A stretch of 64,000 bases of DNA from Gemmatimonadota bacterium (GTDB taxonomy: Bacteria > Latescibacterota > UBA2968 > GCA-2709665): NCBI GenBank assembly GCA_028877215.1, contig JAPPFJ010000031.1, forward strand, positions 1-64,000, written 5' to 3'. The position numbers were made by a program, and so were the translations under genes. The notes beneath the pieces were generated by a model that ran no database searches, was not told the origin of the DNA, and was given only the letters and a program-made list of their open reading frames with translations. Shown in pieces: positions 44,088 through 53,907 of this stretch (position 1 is the stretch's first letter; every line of letters begins with the position of its first letter).

Positions 44088-47000
44088 CGGGAATCTTCGC
44101 GTTTCAGCGCGTCCTCCATTAAAGACTCGAAATAGCTTCGGATGAGTCGCTGGTATTCAGCAGCGAAACCCGCATCGAGCGCATCCCGGAGTCGCCTTCG
44201 AAGCGGGTTGTCCGCTTCGCCCAGATTTGGCGGCAACGAGCCAGGACCCTGGTAGGCGAGGTCGGAACCTCGCCGTGCACGCCGATCGTTGCTTCGGCCG
44301 CGTTCGCGAATCGATCGCTGCGCATCGAGCAGGCGCGCGAGAATTCTGCGCTGCCGTTCAAGCGTCGGTCTTCCTGCGCGGCGGCTCTTCATCTCTTGGA
44401 TTACGGCCTCCATCTCGGACGCGATGTGATCCAGATCGCCGAGCAGCGCATGTCGCCGGCTGCCCATCTGCCGGCGAATTTCCCGTAACGCCTCCTGGAT
44501 GGCCCTCTGTCGGGCCGCCATCTGGGCGAGGCTCATCTGCAAACCCTGATCTCCCGACGGCTCGCGCCCCGGGTTGAGCGTGGATTCACTCTGTGCGTTC
44601 AGCCCGGATTGTTGGTCTGCCAGCTCCTGCATGCGCTGAAGCATTTCTTCCAGACCCACCGAGGAACCGGCAGCAGCGATGTCCCTGGCCACCCTGCGGA
44701 GCGCCATTGCGGTTTCGTTCAGCGCGCCCATCGCGTCCTTGCCGGAAGCTGCCGCCCGGGAACCGGCCCCGGCCTGGAAATGGCCTGCGGTCTCACGGAC
44801 CTTGATGAGCGCCCGACCCAGCGCGGCGCCGGTTTCAGGCGTCACAAAATAGGACCGGTGGGCGGCTTCCATCAAGTGGTTCGCCAGGCGCGTCGCGCCC
44901 GCCAGAATACGGGCCTGTGCGATCGCCAGGGGCGCCGGATCGCTTTCCCGGGAAATTTCTCCGGCCTTGCGCGCGGTCTGTTCCTGCGCGACCGAGAGTC
45001 CCAGCAGGTTGTGCGTCATCTTGTTGAGATGGCGCAGCAGCGCTTCTTTCCGGCGGTTGACGAATGCCTGCCTGGCCTCGTGGAGTTCCTTCGCGAACCC
45101 TTCGAGGTCTCCGGCTATCCGGGCGCCGCCGGTTCGAGCCAACCTCTCTGCACCGCCGCGCAGGTTGCGACTGACGCCCCGCATGCGTTCGGGGATGCGC
45201 TGCGCTTCAAACCGTTCCGCCAGACCTTCGAGCTCGTTCGCCGCTTCCGGGAATTCCCGGATTTTTTCGGCAGTCTCCGCAAGCTCGTCCTCAAACGAGC
45301 CGGTCCGCTTTGCGATTGCGTCCTGCTGCTGCGCCACGGACGATGGGACCCGCTGATCACCGAGGTTGTCAACCACGCGACGCTGCTCACGGGACAGCGC
45401 TTCCAGGGTCTGTGCCAACGCATCCATGGCCTGTTCCGTTCGCAGTTGCCTCAGCAGGGCAATTGTCCGCTCCAGAGACTCTTGAAATCCTTCCTGTTCG
45501 CCGCGAAACGCCTTCAGGGCCTCCTCCACGGCTTTGGAATCGACGCGCTGCATTGCGCCGCGAAGTTCCTCCATTGCCTGCTTCAAGCGTGGCGTTTCGA
45601 TTTCGGAGAGCAGTCCCTGAATCTGATTCAGTTTTTGAAGGGTTTCGTCCCCCAAAAGTCCGCTCTGCTTGAGCCTGCCGAGCGTTTCTTCGAGTTTCTT
45701 GCTCACGCTTTCAAGCTTTTCCGAGGCGGCGGCCTGGTCATCGATCGCGGTTTCAAGCTCCTTGCCGTGCTGCCATTGCATCTGTCGTTCCTTCAACAGC
45801 CGTTGCGCGATCTCCTCAAGACGTTCCCGCACCGCCTCACCCTCTTCCCGGATGGCAGTCATCCGTTCCAGACCCTCTTCGTGAGCCTGTTGCGTCTGCC
45901 GGTGGATTTCCAGCAGAGACGGAAAGCGGATGGTGAAGGCCGGTGTTTCCGTTATGCCTGGACCGGATACCGTATTGCCGTCATACGCGCGCAGCCTGAA
46001 GACGACCCTGTCGCCCGGCAGCAGGTCCAGGCCGGAGAGATCCCACACATGGGTCCGGGTAAGTTCTCCCGCGGCCGGGTTGTCCATGGGAATGGGCCGG
46101 ATCTCCTCGGTCTCGAAATCGTTCACGCGGTATCGGATTTCGATTCTTGAAACGCCGAAGTCGTCCCGGGCTTCCACGAACAGGGGAACCCGCATATCTT
46201 CCCCCAGTTCGGTGTCTTTACCCGGTCGGAGCAGGCGTATTTCAGGCGGATGGTCCTGAAGGGCAACCACGCGGTATTCTACCGGATTCGCGTTGGCGAT
46301 ATCGTGCGTATCAAGCAAAGCGATTGTATATCGTTGATTCTGTCTGACGGTCAGATTGTATAGAGCGAAACGTCCTTCGATCTGCGCGGTTGAAGCGATA
46401 CTGTCGTCGAAGACGATTTCCGCCCCGCTCAACGGTAGGCTGGATTGGACACGAAGTGCGGTCTCCGTTCCGGCGATCGCTACAATGTCACCGCCATCGA
46501 CGTCTCGGACTTCGTCCAGCCCCGTATAACCCGGATAACGATTGTCGTGACGAATCTTCATTACCATTGGCCGGGGCTTCGCGGTGACCTTGTAAACCGG
46601 GGTTGCCGCATCGTTCGCGCGAAGACGGTACTGGAACGACCGCGTCACGGCGGGTATCACGTGCGCGATCCTCCCGTTGCGGACCGAGAGTTCAAGGAGC
46701 GCCCACGCGTCGTCTTCCCGCAACAGGAGGTGAGCCTGCAGAGGTACGACCCCAGTCACGGTCGCCGTTATCGCAAGGGGTTCTCCCGCGATGATTTCGG
46801 CGCTTCCGGGATGCAGGGAAATAAACGTCGCGGGCGGACGGACGAATGCCGTCGCCGGCCGGGCAAGCCGGCCTGCGGCCGCGGTAAGCGGTCCGGGTAG
46901 AATGGCGAAAGCCACGAGAATGAACAGGCCCAGCGCACCGCAGATGGCAGCCATCCGCAGGGGCTGGGTCCGGGCGACCAGGGGTTCCAGGTTCAGCTTC

Positions 47001-47419
47001 GCCAGCGCCTCATCCGCCTGAATCACCGCGGCATCGACCATCGGAGACGAATAGTCGGCGTCTTTGTCGGTGCCCCTGAGCTGCAATGCGCTGATCAGGC
47101 GCTGCTGAAGGCCACCGAATGCGTGTTCGACCTGCAACGCGACGGCTTCCGGGGAGGGCGGAAGGTATAGAGGGCGAAGACAGTACAATACCCCAAGCCC
47201 GGCCACAACAAGCGCGGAGGATGCCTCGAAAGCCACCTTGACCGTCGGCGAAAGATAAAGGACGGTTTCCAGGAGCAGCAGAACGACAAAGCAGGACAAT
47301 GCCGTGCAGAGAGCGAGGCCGGCGCCGTACAGGCTGCGGGCGGCAACCTGCCTTTTCCGAAGCGCGTTCAGCCTGCCCAGCAGGCTCAGGTACGCGTCAT
47401 TTGCGGATGTTCCGGTCAT
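44084..47419 (-). CDS. DUF4175-like large membrane protein
   Basis: This 1111-residue protein has two N-terminal membrane segments (ALCTALSCFVVLLLLETVLYL, then SALVVAGLGVLYCL) and a third around residue 170 (AAICGALGLFILVAFAIL). A beta-sandwich region follows (about 200-480), then a very long charged coiled-coil from about 490 to 1090 (LLKERQMQWQHGKELETAID). The layout fits DUF4175-type proteins found beside MoxR, DUF58 and DUF4159 genes. ATG 47419 was chosen; the frame is open to a GTG at 47470 and neither has a clear ribosome site. It overlaps the TPR gene by 4 bp. Confidence 0.75.
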   Translation of the reverse strand: MTGTSANDAYLSLLGRLNALRKRQVAARSLYGAGLALCTALSCFVVLLLLETVLYLSPTVKVAFEASSALVVAGLGVLYCLRPLYLPPSPEAVALQVEHAFGGLQQRLISALQLRGTDKDADYSSPMVDAAVIQADEALAKLNLEPLVARTQPLRMAAICGALGLFILVAFAILPGPLTAAAGRLARPATAFVRPPATFISLHPGSAEIIAGEPLAITATVTGVVPLQAHLLLREDDAWALLELSVRNGRIAHVIPAVTRSFQYRLRANDAATPVYKVTAKPRPMVMKIRHDNRYPGYTGLDEVRDVDGGDIVAIAGTETALRVQSSLPLSGAEIVFDDSIASTAQIEGRFALYNLTVRQNQRYTIALLDTHDIANANPVEYRVVALQDHPPEIRLLRPGKDTELGEDMRVPLFVEARDDFGVSRIEIRYRVNDFETEEIRPIPMDNPAAGELTRTHVWDLSGLDLLPGDRVVFRLRAYDGNTVSGPGITETPAFTIRFPSLLEIHRQTQQAHEEGLERMTAIREEGEAVRERLEEIAQRLLKERQMQWQHGKELETAIDDQAAASEKLESVSKKLEETLGRLKQSGLLGDETLQKLNQIQGLLSEIETPRLKQAMEELRGAMQRVDSKAVEEALKAFRGEQEGFQESLERTIALLRQLRTEQAMDALAQTLEALSREQRRVVDNLGDQRVPSSVAQQQDAIAKRTGSFEDELAETAEKIREFPEAANELEGLAERFEAQRIPERMRGVSRNLRGGAERLARTGGARIAGDLEGFAKELHEARQAFVNRRKEALLRHLNKMTHNLLGLSVAQEQTARKAGEISRESDPAPLAIAQARILAGATRLANHLMEAAHRSYFVTPETGAALGRALIKVRETAGHFQAGAGSRAAASGKDAMGALNETAMALRRVARDIAAAGSSVGLEEMLQRMQELADQQSGLNAQSESTLNPGREPSGDQGLQMSLAQMAARQRAIQEALREIRRQMGSRRHALLGDLDHIASEMEAVIQEMKSRRAGRPTLERQRRILARLLDAQRSIRERGRSNDRRARRGSDLAYQGPGSLPPNLGEADNPLRRRLRDALDAGFAAEYQRLIRSYFESLMEDALKREDSR

Positions 47420-47472
47420 AGTTGAGGGAAACGCAAGTTCGGAGGCGCGTTTACACCGCAACCGCCGCACGG

Positions 47473-48192
47473 TCAGTGCGTGAGCGCCCAGACGACGACG
47501 TTCGTCCCCATCTTCAGGGCGGCATCCCGCTTCTCGGGCGGATCATTGTGTACAGCGGCATCGTTCCAGCCGTCCCCCAGGTCGCACTCGTAATTGTAGA
47601 ACACCACAAGCCGCCCCTCGTGAAAAATGCCAAACGCCTGCGGTCGTCTGCCGTCGTGTTCGTGGATTTTGGGCAGGCCGTCCGGAAACGGGAAGGGGTG
47701 TTGAAAGATGCCGAATGAAGGCGGCAATTCAACAAGCTCTTTATCGGGGAAGGTTCTGGCTAATTCACGGCGAAAGGCCTTATCGAGTCCATAGTCGTCG
47801 TTGGCAAAGAGAAATCCTCCGTGTTCCAGGTACGCACGAAGGCGTACGACCTCATCTTCCGTAAATCGGATATTTCCGTGACCGGTGAGGTACAAAACGG
47901 GATAGGCGAAAAGGTCCTCATCCATGATTTCGACCCTGGCCTCCCGTTCGGCTGTGTGGATCGTCGTTCGACTTCGGATAAAGGCCAGAAGGTTGGGAAC
48001 CTCGGTGGGCCCGTTGTACCAGTCTCCGCCGCCACCGAATTTAAGCCTCGCCATCGTGAATGACGCGGGCGGATCCAGAAGTTGTGCCGGGCAATGGGCG
48101 GCGCCAACCGTCAGAAGGCAGAACAGAGCGCAGCTCACGCCCTTTCGGGCGTATCGTCCGGCGCTGTCTTTGTGCTTTGCTTCCGTGTCCAT
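47473..48192 (-). CDS. DUF4159 domain-containing protein
   Basis: This 239-residue protein has a signal peptide-like segment (VSCALFCLLTVGAAHCPA) and the DUF4159 features FTMARLKFGGGGDWYNG, YPVLYLTGHGNIRFTEDEV and GGFLFANDDYG. The fold resembles a glutamine amidotransferase-like domain, and family members neighbour MoxR-type clusters. AGGAGAG precedes the ATG. Its stop adjoins the DUF4175-like gene. Confidence 0.88.
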   Translation of the reverse strand: MDTEAKHKDSAGRYARKGVSCALFCLLTVGAAHCPAQLLDPPASFTMARLKFGGGGDWYNGPTEVPNLLAFIRSRTTIHTAEREARVEIMDEDLFAYPVLYLTGHGNIRFTEDEVVRLRAYLEHGGFLFANDDYGLDKAFRRELARTFPDKELVELPPSFGIFQHPFPFPDGLPKIHEHDGRRPQAFGIFHEGRLVVFYNYECDLGDGWNDAAVHNDPPEKRDAALKMGTNVVVWALTH

Positions 48193-48352
48193 CTCTCCTG
48201 AGCACAGCCTCCCGAATCAGTGAAGCCCGGACCGTACGCGGGCACTTCGACAAGCCGTTTCGACAAGCGCAACGCAAGCAACGCGGCGAGACCGGATGAA
48301 TGGTGATATATCTATGAGACGGGACGCGACTACGGAAGTTCCGGGATTCCGG

Positions 48353-48718
48353 TCAATGGGATCCGATCTGAAGCAGGGGTTTCGACCGGTCCGGTTCAGG
48401 CGCGGGGCTCTTTTCGAAGCTGAACGTGCATTCGAACTTCACATCTGCAAGGCATCTCTCGTCGATCGGAAACGCGTTGCACTGGAGCGGCCGGTTCTCG
48501 TAGATGCTGCAGACGGAGAATCCATCGTCCTGTTTGACCAGGAAGGGACACTTGAAAAGGATCTCGCAGCAGTTTCCGCACCGGTTGCATTCACCCGCAA
48601 GCAGCGTTGCCTGCTCGGCAACATAGGACTTCCGAAAGTGAGCCAGGAAGAAGCGGCGAACTTTCCCCGCGGCCTGTCGGGCCCTGTACGGCAGCTTCAT
48701 GTACGTTCTGTGTTCCAT
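48353..48718 (-). CDS. YkgJ family cysteine-cluster protein
   Basis: This 121-residue protein has the cysteine cluster CNRCGNCCEILFKCPFL, then SVCSIYENRPLQCNAFP and a further Cys. Such proteins are thought to bind zinc or an iron-sulfur cluster. ATG 48718 avoids overlap with the flippase gene, whereas an upstream ATG at 48769 would overlap it by 35 bp. Neither has a good ribosome site, so the start is uncertain. Confidence 0.85.
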   Translation of the reverse strand: MEHRTYMKLPYRARQAAGKVRRFFLAHFRKSYVAEQATLLAGECNRCGNCCEILFKCPFLVKQDDGFSVCSIYENRPLQCNAFPIDERCLADVKFECTFSFEKSPAPEPDRSKPLLQIGSH

Positions 48719-48734
48719 CGTCGCAGAGTTGAAA

Positions 48735-50246
48735 TCAGGGAACTTCGGTCCTGTCCGCCGATGATTCATCGGCTTCTACACCCGCCCGCCTCGGCAGCCG
48801 GAAGAGTTGCCGGATCTCCTGCCACTCTCCGGTTTCAAGGAAGTTCCATCCCCACAGGATAAATGGATAAGCCAGCAACAGAATACACCGGGTGATGATG
48901 CCGGACGGACTGGCATCGGGCGCAAATCCGGATACGCCGATAAATACGATACCGCCGGCGATGGCGACCTTCGCGAGCCTGGCGTACTCGTAGGCGACCG
49001 GGTAGAATCGCCGTGTGTGGAGATACAGAAAAACAACCATGACGCCGTATGCGGCCAGCGTACTCCAGGCGGCGCCATGCACGCCCATACGCGGTATGAG
49101 CAGGAGGTTGAATCCCACATTGACGGCCGCGCCCACGCCCACGACAAGCGGAAGCATGCGTGAACGGCCCTCCGCGTATACGCCGGCTGTCAATATAATG
49201 TACAGGCCGGATAACAGGAATGCAAGGGTTACAATGGGAATGACACCCTGAGCCGGCAGGTATTCAGCGGCATTGCTTCCGCAACCCAGCAGAATGAGAT
49301 CGCGTGCGAAGGTGGACAGCACAAGAAGCAGCAGGGTTGCCCCCGCCGCGAAGTAGGTTGTCATCCGGGCGACAACGGTACGGGCCTCGGCTCTGTCCGG
49401 AATGGCGAGGACGCCCGGCGCCCACGCGGAGCGAAAAACACGCGTAAGCATCTGCATGGGGAGGCAGAACCGGAAGAGGATCTGAAGGACCCCGACGGGG
49501 TCCTTTCCCAGGAAGAACTTCAGCAGCAACCGGTCGGACAGGTTTATCAGAAGCAGTGCCGCAGCCGAGGGAACGAAGGGCAGACCAAAGCGCAGAAGCT
49601 CGCGCAGGATCGACGTCGAATAGACGGGCCGGAGGACCCGGAACCCGGTCGGGCAAAGCGCGAGAAATGCAAAGGCTGAACTGACCAGATTGCTCCAGAA
49701 TATGGCGCGTACCCCGTTACCTTCCCAGACGATCAGGTAAACGGTCAGGCCAAGCTGCAGTGTGTGCTGAACGAACCGTACAGACGCGTGGGTTCCCGAT
49801 CGTTGCCGCACTCTGCACAGCGTGAAAAAGGGCTCGGACAGGGTGTCCAGCAGGAGAATGACAGCGACGACCTGGAAGATGTCGGCGTAGGATGCGGAAT
49901 TGAGAAAAACGATGGCAAGGCGCGCCGCAGAATTCCATACCAGAAAAGAAAGCAGGACGCCGATTGCCATTAGTGTCCAGTATGCCGTGCTGAACTTGAG
50001 GCGTGTGCCTTCGGCGCCGCGCTCGACAGAGAGGTGGCGGACGAGCGCATGGTTCAGACCCAGGGCGTACAGGAGAACACTGAAACTGACAAACGCATAC
50101 GCGAGGGCCATGTCGCCATTCTCGGATGGCGTAAGCATGCGCGCGTATACCGGCACCAGAAGGATGCCCGTCGCCTTTCCGAGCAGGTCGCCCATTCCGT
50201 ATACGGCAGTATGTTTTGTGAGCGATTTGACGTGTCGGAAGCGCAT
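48735..50246 (-). CDS. Oligosaccharide flippase family protein (Wzx-like)
   Basis: This 503-residue polytopic protein has about 12-14 membrane helices, such as ALAYAFVSFSVLLYALGLNH and LPLVVGVGAAVNVGFNLLLI. It begins RFRHVKSLTKHTAVYGMGDLLGK, a typical opening for MATE/Wzx-type polysaccharide exporters. ATG 50246 was preferred because the upstream 89 codons look non-coding. It would move lipid-linked glycan units across the inner membrane. No glycosyltransferase cluster is adjacent. Confidence 0.85.
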   Translation of the reverse strand: MRFRHVKSLTKHTAVYGMGDLLGKATGILLVPVYARMLTPSENGDMALAYAFVSFSVLLYALGLNHALVRHLSVERGAEGTRLKFSTAYWTLMAIGVLLSFLVWNSAARLAIVFLNSASYADIFQVVAVILLLDTLSEPFFTLCRVRQRSGTHASVRFVQHTLQLGLTVYLIVWEGNGVRAIFWSNLVSSAFAFLALCPTGFRVLRPVYSTSILRELLRFGLPFVPSAAALLLINLSDRLLLKFFLGKDPVGVLQILFRFCLPMQMLTRVFRSAWAPGVLAIPDRAEARTVVARMTTYFAAGATLLLLVLSTFARDLILLGCGSNAAEYLPAQGVIPIVTLAFLLSGLYIILTAGVYAEGRSRMLPLVVGVGAAVNVGFNLLLIPRMGVHGAAWSTLAAYGVMVVFLYLHTRRFYPVAYEYARLAKVAIAGGIVFIGVSGFAPDASPSGIITRCILLLAYPFILWGWNFLETGEWQEIRQLFRLPRRAGVEADESSADRTEVP

Positions 50247-50377
50247 GGATAATTTGCGGCCATCCTTCTTCGCCAGCCTCGGACAGGACAGCCGTAACTC
50301 CGACTCTTCCCGGCATTTCGCGCATGCGCGCTGTCGGGGCCCCGTCACAGTGGTCCGGTTTCGATTGGATGGGAGGT

Positions 50378-52804
50378 CTACAGCATGGAGACCGGATCGA
50401 TGTCCACGTCCAGCGTTACGGCGGCACGGCGGTTTCGTCCGTATTCCCGCACAGCACGGCGGGCGAGGACGTTCAGATGTCTGGAAGAAGGCGTCTTGAG
50501 CACGACCTGCCACCTGAAGCTCCTGCGGATACGGGCAAGCGGCGCCTCCGCGGGACCCATGACGTCAACGTGCGGCAGCGCCATTGCGCGCAGGGTCTCG
50601 GCGCACAGACCCGCGGTACGGGCGACATCATGCTCATGTTTTCCTTTAAATAGAAGCAGGGCCATCCGGCCGAACGGCGGATACAGCACGCTGCGGCGGT
50701 CTTCGAGTTCAAGTTCGGCAAATCTGTGAAAGTCGTGCTGCCGGGCGCACCGTACGGCTTCGCCTTGCGGCATGTGGGTCTGAATGACGACCTCGCCGGG
50801 AGCATGTCCGCGTCCGGCACGGCCGCTCACCTGCGTAAGCAACTGGAACGTGCGTTCTCCTGCTCTGAAGTCCGGGAGATGAATGCCGGTGTCGGCCGAA
50901 ATGACGCCCACAAGGGTTACCCCTGGAAAATCCAGACCTTTGGCCACCATCTGCGTGCCCAGAAGAACGTCCGCATGCCCGTTCCTGAAGGATTCGAGGA
51001 TCCGGTCGTGCGCTCCTTTTCTGCGGGTGGTGTCGACGTCCATGCGTAGCAGGCGCATCCCGGAGAATTGTTCTTTGAGGGCTTCTTCCACGCGTTGCGT
51101 GCCCACACCGAGCAGCCTGAGATTGGTTCCCTCACAGGCTAGGCATACGGACGGCGCCGGTGTTTGGAATGCGCAGTAGTGGCACACCATCCGCCGGCCC
51201 TGGGCGTGGTATGTAAGCGTGACCCGGCAATTCGGGCATTGTACACTCTCACCGCAATCCGTACACTGCACGAACGGCGCGTAGCCTCTGCGATTTTGCA
51301 GCAGGATGACGCGCTCCCCTTTTTCAAGACGGTCCTTCAGTTTTTCCCGCAAAATCCCCGAGAACAGCCCGCTCTCTTTCCTCATATCCACCAGGGTGAC
51401 TTCGGGCAGTGGGCGGGAGTCGATCCGTTCCGGCAGTGAGAGCAGATGCGATTTTTCCGTGTCGACGTTGTGAAAGGACTCGAGCGCTGGCGTCGCCGAG
51501 CCCAGAACGACCGGGATATTCTCCATTTTGGCGCGCATCACCGCGACATCCCGCGCGTTGTACCGGGGTGCCGGATCCGACTGTTTGTATGCGCTGTCGT
51601 GTTCCTCGTCCACAACGATCAGGCCCAGGTTGGATACGGGCGCGAATACTGCGGAACGAGCGCCGATGACAATGGTCCGCCGGCCCTCTCGGACGTCCCG
51701 CCATGCATCATAGCGCTCGCTTTCAGATAGTGCGCTGTGAATGACGGCGACCCGGTTGCCGAAGTGGGACCTGAAGCGGCGTACTGTTTGCGGCGTGAGC
51801 GAAATCTCCGGTACCAGAATCAGCGCGCCAAGACCGTATCTCAGAACGCGGTCGACGGCCCGGATGTAGACCAGCGTCTTGCCGCTCCCTGTTACCCCGT
51901 GCAGGAGAAAGGAATTGAACCTTGGTGGGTTGAGCGAATCCCCGATTCTCTCCAGGGCTTTCCGTTGATGGACGGTGAGCGTGAGTCGCTCGGGCTGGGT
52001 GGGTTCCACTTCCGCGTATGGATCCCTGCGCACCTCCCGGTGGTAGATACGAACCAGTCGTCGCCCCGCCAGCGCGCTGAGGATGCCGTATCCAATCCCC
52101 GAGCGGTTCAGTGCCGCTGCAGGCATGACGCCGGCGGCGGCGCGAAGGCGCCTGAGACATTCCGCCTGCCGGGGCGCCCGGCGTTCCAGTGCAGGGTATT
52201 CCACTTCGAACCACCGCGCATCGGGTACCAGTTGAACCATGCGCTCCTGCAGGGGCTTGACACGGGGGTCTTCGATGGTCTGACAGGTTGTCAGCAAACC
52301 CCTTCGAACCAACGCGTATACGGCACTGCGGACACCGTTCTTGCGCAGTCGCCGCTGCAGTTGGCTGAGGCTGGCCGGGCCGCGCGTCTTCAGGTGGTCC
52401 AGAACCTGCTGTTGAAAGGGGGTAATCGGATTGGGACCAGCGCCGTTGATGGTGTTAACGGCAATGCGCTGTCCGCTATGTGTGTGGATACCGGCGGGAA
52501 GCGCGGCCGTCAGCACTTCGGACAGCGTACAGACATAGTAGCCCGCCATCCATCGGCAAAGATCGAGGGCGTCCGGTGAGAGGACGGCGTAGGAGTCAAG
52601 CAGAATGCCGATCGACTTGACGTTTTCCAGGTCGGTCCGGTCCTGAAAACCGACGACGATGCCGGTCGTCCACCTGGGACCCAGCGGAACGAGCGCCCTG
52701 CTCCCAATGTGAATCCGGCGCTTCAGGTCGTCGGGAACCAGATAGGTCATTTCCCGGTCGATTGGCGTGGCAAGGGGAACAATTTGTGCGTAGTTGAAAT
52801 CCAT
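50378..52804 (-). CDS. priA: Primosomal replication protein N' (PriA helicase)
   Basis: This 808-residue DEAH-type helicase restarts stalled replication forks. It has an N-terminal 3'-DNA-binding domain, Walker A GVTGSGKT near residue 305, DEEHDSAYKQSDP, the PriA zinc module (CTDCGESVQCPNC, CHYC, CLACEG near 510-550) and GTQMVAKGLDFPGVTLVGVI. The length is usual for PriA. It lies between a flippase and a RodZ-like gene. Confidence 0.95.
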   Translation of the reverse strand: MDFNYAQIVPLATPIDREMTYLVPDDLKRRIHIGSRALVPLGPRWTTGIVVGFQDRTDLENVKSIGILLDSYAVLSPDALDLCRWMAGYYVCTLSEVLTAALPAGIHTHSGQRIAVNTINGAGPNPITPFQQQVLDHLKTRGPASLSQLQRRLRKNGVRSAVYALVRRGLLTTCQTIEDPRVKPLQERMVQLVPDARWFEVEYPALERRAPRQAECLRRLRAAAGVMPAAALNRSGIGYGILSALAGRRLVRIYHREVRRDPYAEVEPTQPERLTLTVHQRKALERIGDSLNPPRFNSFLLHGVTGSGKTLVYIRAVDRVLRYGLGALILVPEISLTPQTVRRFRSHFGNRVAVIHSALSESERYDAWRDVREGRRTIVIGARSAVFAPVSNLGLIVVDEEHDSAYKQSDPAPRYNARDVAVMRAKMENIPVVLGSATPALESFHNVDTEKSHLLSLPERIDSRPLPEVTLVDMRKESGLFSGILREKLKDRLEKGERVILLQNRRGYAPFVQCTDCGESVQCPNCRVTLTYHAQGRRMVCHYCAFQTPAPSVCLACEGTNLRLLGVGTQRVEEALKEQFSGMRLLRMDVDTTRRKGAHDRILESFRNGHADVLLGTQMVAKGLDFPGVTLVGVISADTGIHLPDFRAGERTFQLLTQVSGRAGRGHAPGEVVIQTHMPQGEAVRCARQHDFHRFAELELEDRRSVLYPPFGRMALLLFKGKHEHDVARTAGLCAETLRAMALPHVDVMGPAEAPLARIRRSFRWQVVLKTPSSRHLNVLARRAVREYGRNRRAAVTLDVDIDPVSML

Positions 52805-52810
52805 TGCGGA

Positions 52811-53893
52811 TCAACGCACGGGTGGCGGCGATGCGGATTCAATCTCTTCAACCCAGACATTGGATCGGGAGATGAACAGGCGGTGTTTCCGGCCGTGTTT
52901 GGTAGGGAGGGAAACTGGCTTGTCCTGCAGGGACATCGAGACTGCGGCGGGATCTTCGATTTCCACGCGGAACCGATCGAGGGCGGTCCACTGCCGCTGT
53001 GTGCCGGAAAGCAGGCGGTTATGAAAGGTGGAATCACCGTCGCTGAATACCAGAACGCGGGTGTCCATCAACGCGTCAATGCGCAGGACGATCTTGTCTT
53101 CCCAGATGCCCGAGTACTGCTGCGGAAGCGAATAGGACGACACCACCCGCTCGCCCGGCGCCGGGTTTGCTGCGTTGTCCGGTTTAAGGGTCTCAGTGCG
53201 CGGGGAGTCGGCGGCCGCTTCCTCAAAGGGGCCTTCGGGTGCGGCGGGAGGAACCTCGGGGTCCGGCGTTGTGGTAGGCTCCGGACCGGAAGCTGCCGAC
53301 GGAGCGACGTATTCTGACACCGGCGCCTCAGTCGATACGGGCGCTACAGGCGTCGACTCGCGTTCGAGGGACGCAGTACGCAGAGAGCCGGCAGCCGCTT
53401 CCTCGTAGGGGCTCTCGGGGGCGACGGGAGGAACCTCGGAGTCCGGCGTTGTGGTAGGCTCCGGACCGGAAGCTGCCGATCGATCTGCGCTTTCTGACAC
53501 CGGCGCCTCAGTCGATACGGGCGCAACAGACGTCGACTCGCGCCGCAGGAACACCCCGGCGATAACGGCAATAAGCGCCAGGACGCACAAAATCCCCAGA
53601 ATGCGGCCCATCGGCAGCGATCGTTCGCGCACCCTGCTTGCAACGACCTGAGTGGTCTCCTTGAATGGCCTGTTTTTTTCGTACTTGGCCAGCGTCTCCT
53701 CGACATCCAGGCCAACTTCCTGCGCGTATTTCTTGACGAACAGGCGAACGTAGATTTCCGGAAGGACGTCGTAGTTGCCGGATTCGATCGCACGGAGATA
53801 ATCGGGGTTGATCCGCGTCCGTTCGAACAATTCCTCGAAAGACATTCCGCTGGATTCACGATGTGCCCGCAACTCTGATGCGAATTCCCGCAT
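52811..53893 (-). CDS. RodZ-like protein with a 60-residue tandem duplication
   Basis: This 360-residue protein has a cytoplasmic Cro/C1-type HTH (about 1-80, 'SSGMSFEELFERTRINPDYL'), one membrane helix (97-116, ILGILCVLALIAVIAGVFL) and a periplasmic beta-domain like DUF4115 at the end. RodZ links MreB to the membrane in cell-shape control. Between helix and domain, residues 118-177 and 178-237 are a tandem duplication, about 77 percent identical, rich in Pro, Thr, Ser and Glu. ATG 53893 follows GGGAG. It is 15 bp from the Maf gene. Confidence 0.85.
   Translation of the reverse strand: MREFASELRAHRESSGMSFEELFERTRINPDYLRAIESGNYDVLPEIYVRLFVKKYAQEVGLDVEETLAKYEKNRPFKETTQVVASRVRERSLPMGRILGILCVLALIAVIAGVFLRRESTSVAPVSTEAPVSESADRSAASGPEPTTTPDSEVPPVAPESPYEEAAAGSLRTASLERESTPVAPVSTEAPVSEYVAPSAASGPEPTTTPDPEVPPAAPEGPFEEAAADSPRTETLKPDNAANPAPGERVVSSYSLPQQYSGIWEDKIVLRIDALMDTRVLVFSDGDSTFHNRLLSGTQRQWTALDRFRVEIEDPAAVSMSLQDKPVSLPTKHGRKHRLFISRSNVWVEEIESASPPPVR
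53183..53542 (-). repeat. 180-bp in-frame tandem duplication in the RodZ-like gene
   Basis: The units 53183-53362 and 53363-53542 align with a period of exactly 180 bp, giving two 60-residue copies with the shared motifs VAPVSTEAPVSE and SAASGPEPTTTPD. The duplication encodes a flexible, acidic linker. The fixed period suggests a recent duplication. Confidence 0.9.
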
Positions 53894-53907
53894 TGAAGGC
53901 TCCCGAA

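Noticed and set aside
44609..46150. A 513-codon open frame antisense to the DUF4175-like gene
   Set aside because: It is a shadow of the coiled-coil coding region, with low-complexity composition.
53183..53542. Tandem repeats as a CRISPR-like array
   Set aside because: The period is 180 bp in frame and encodes protein; there are no spacers and no cas genes.
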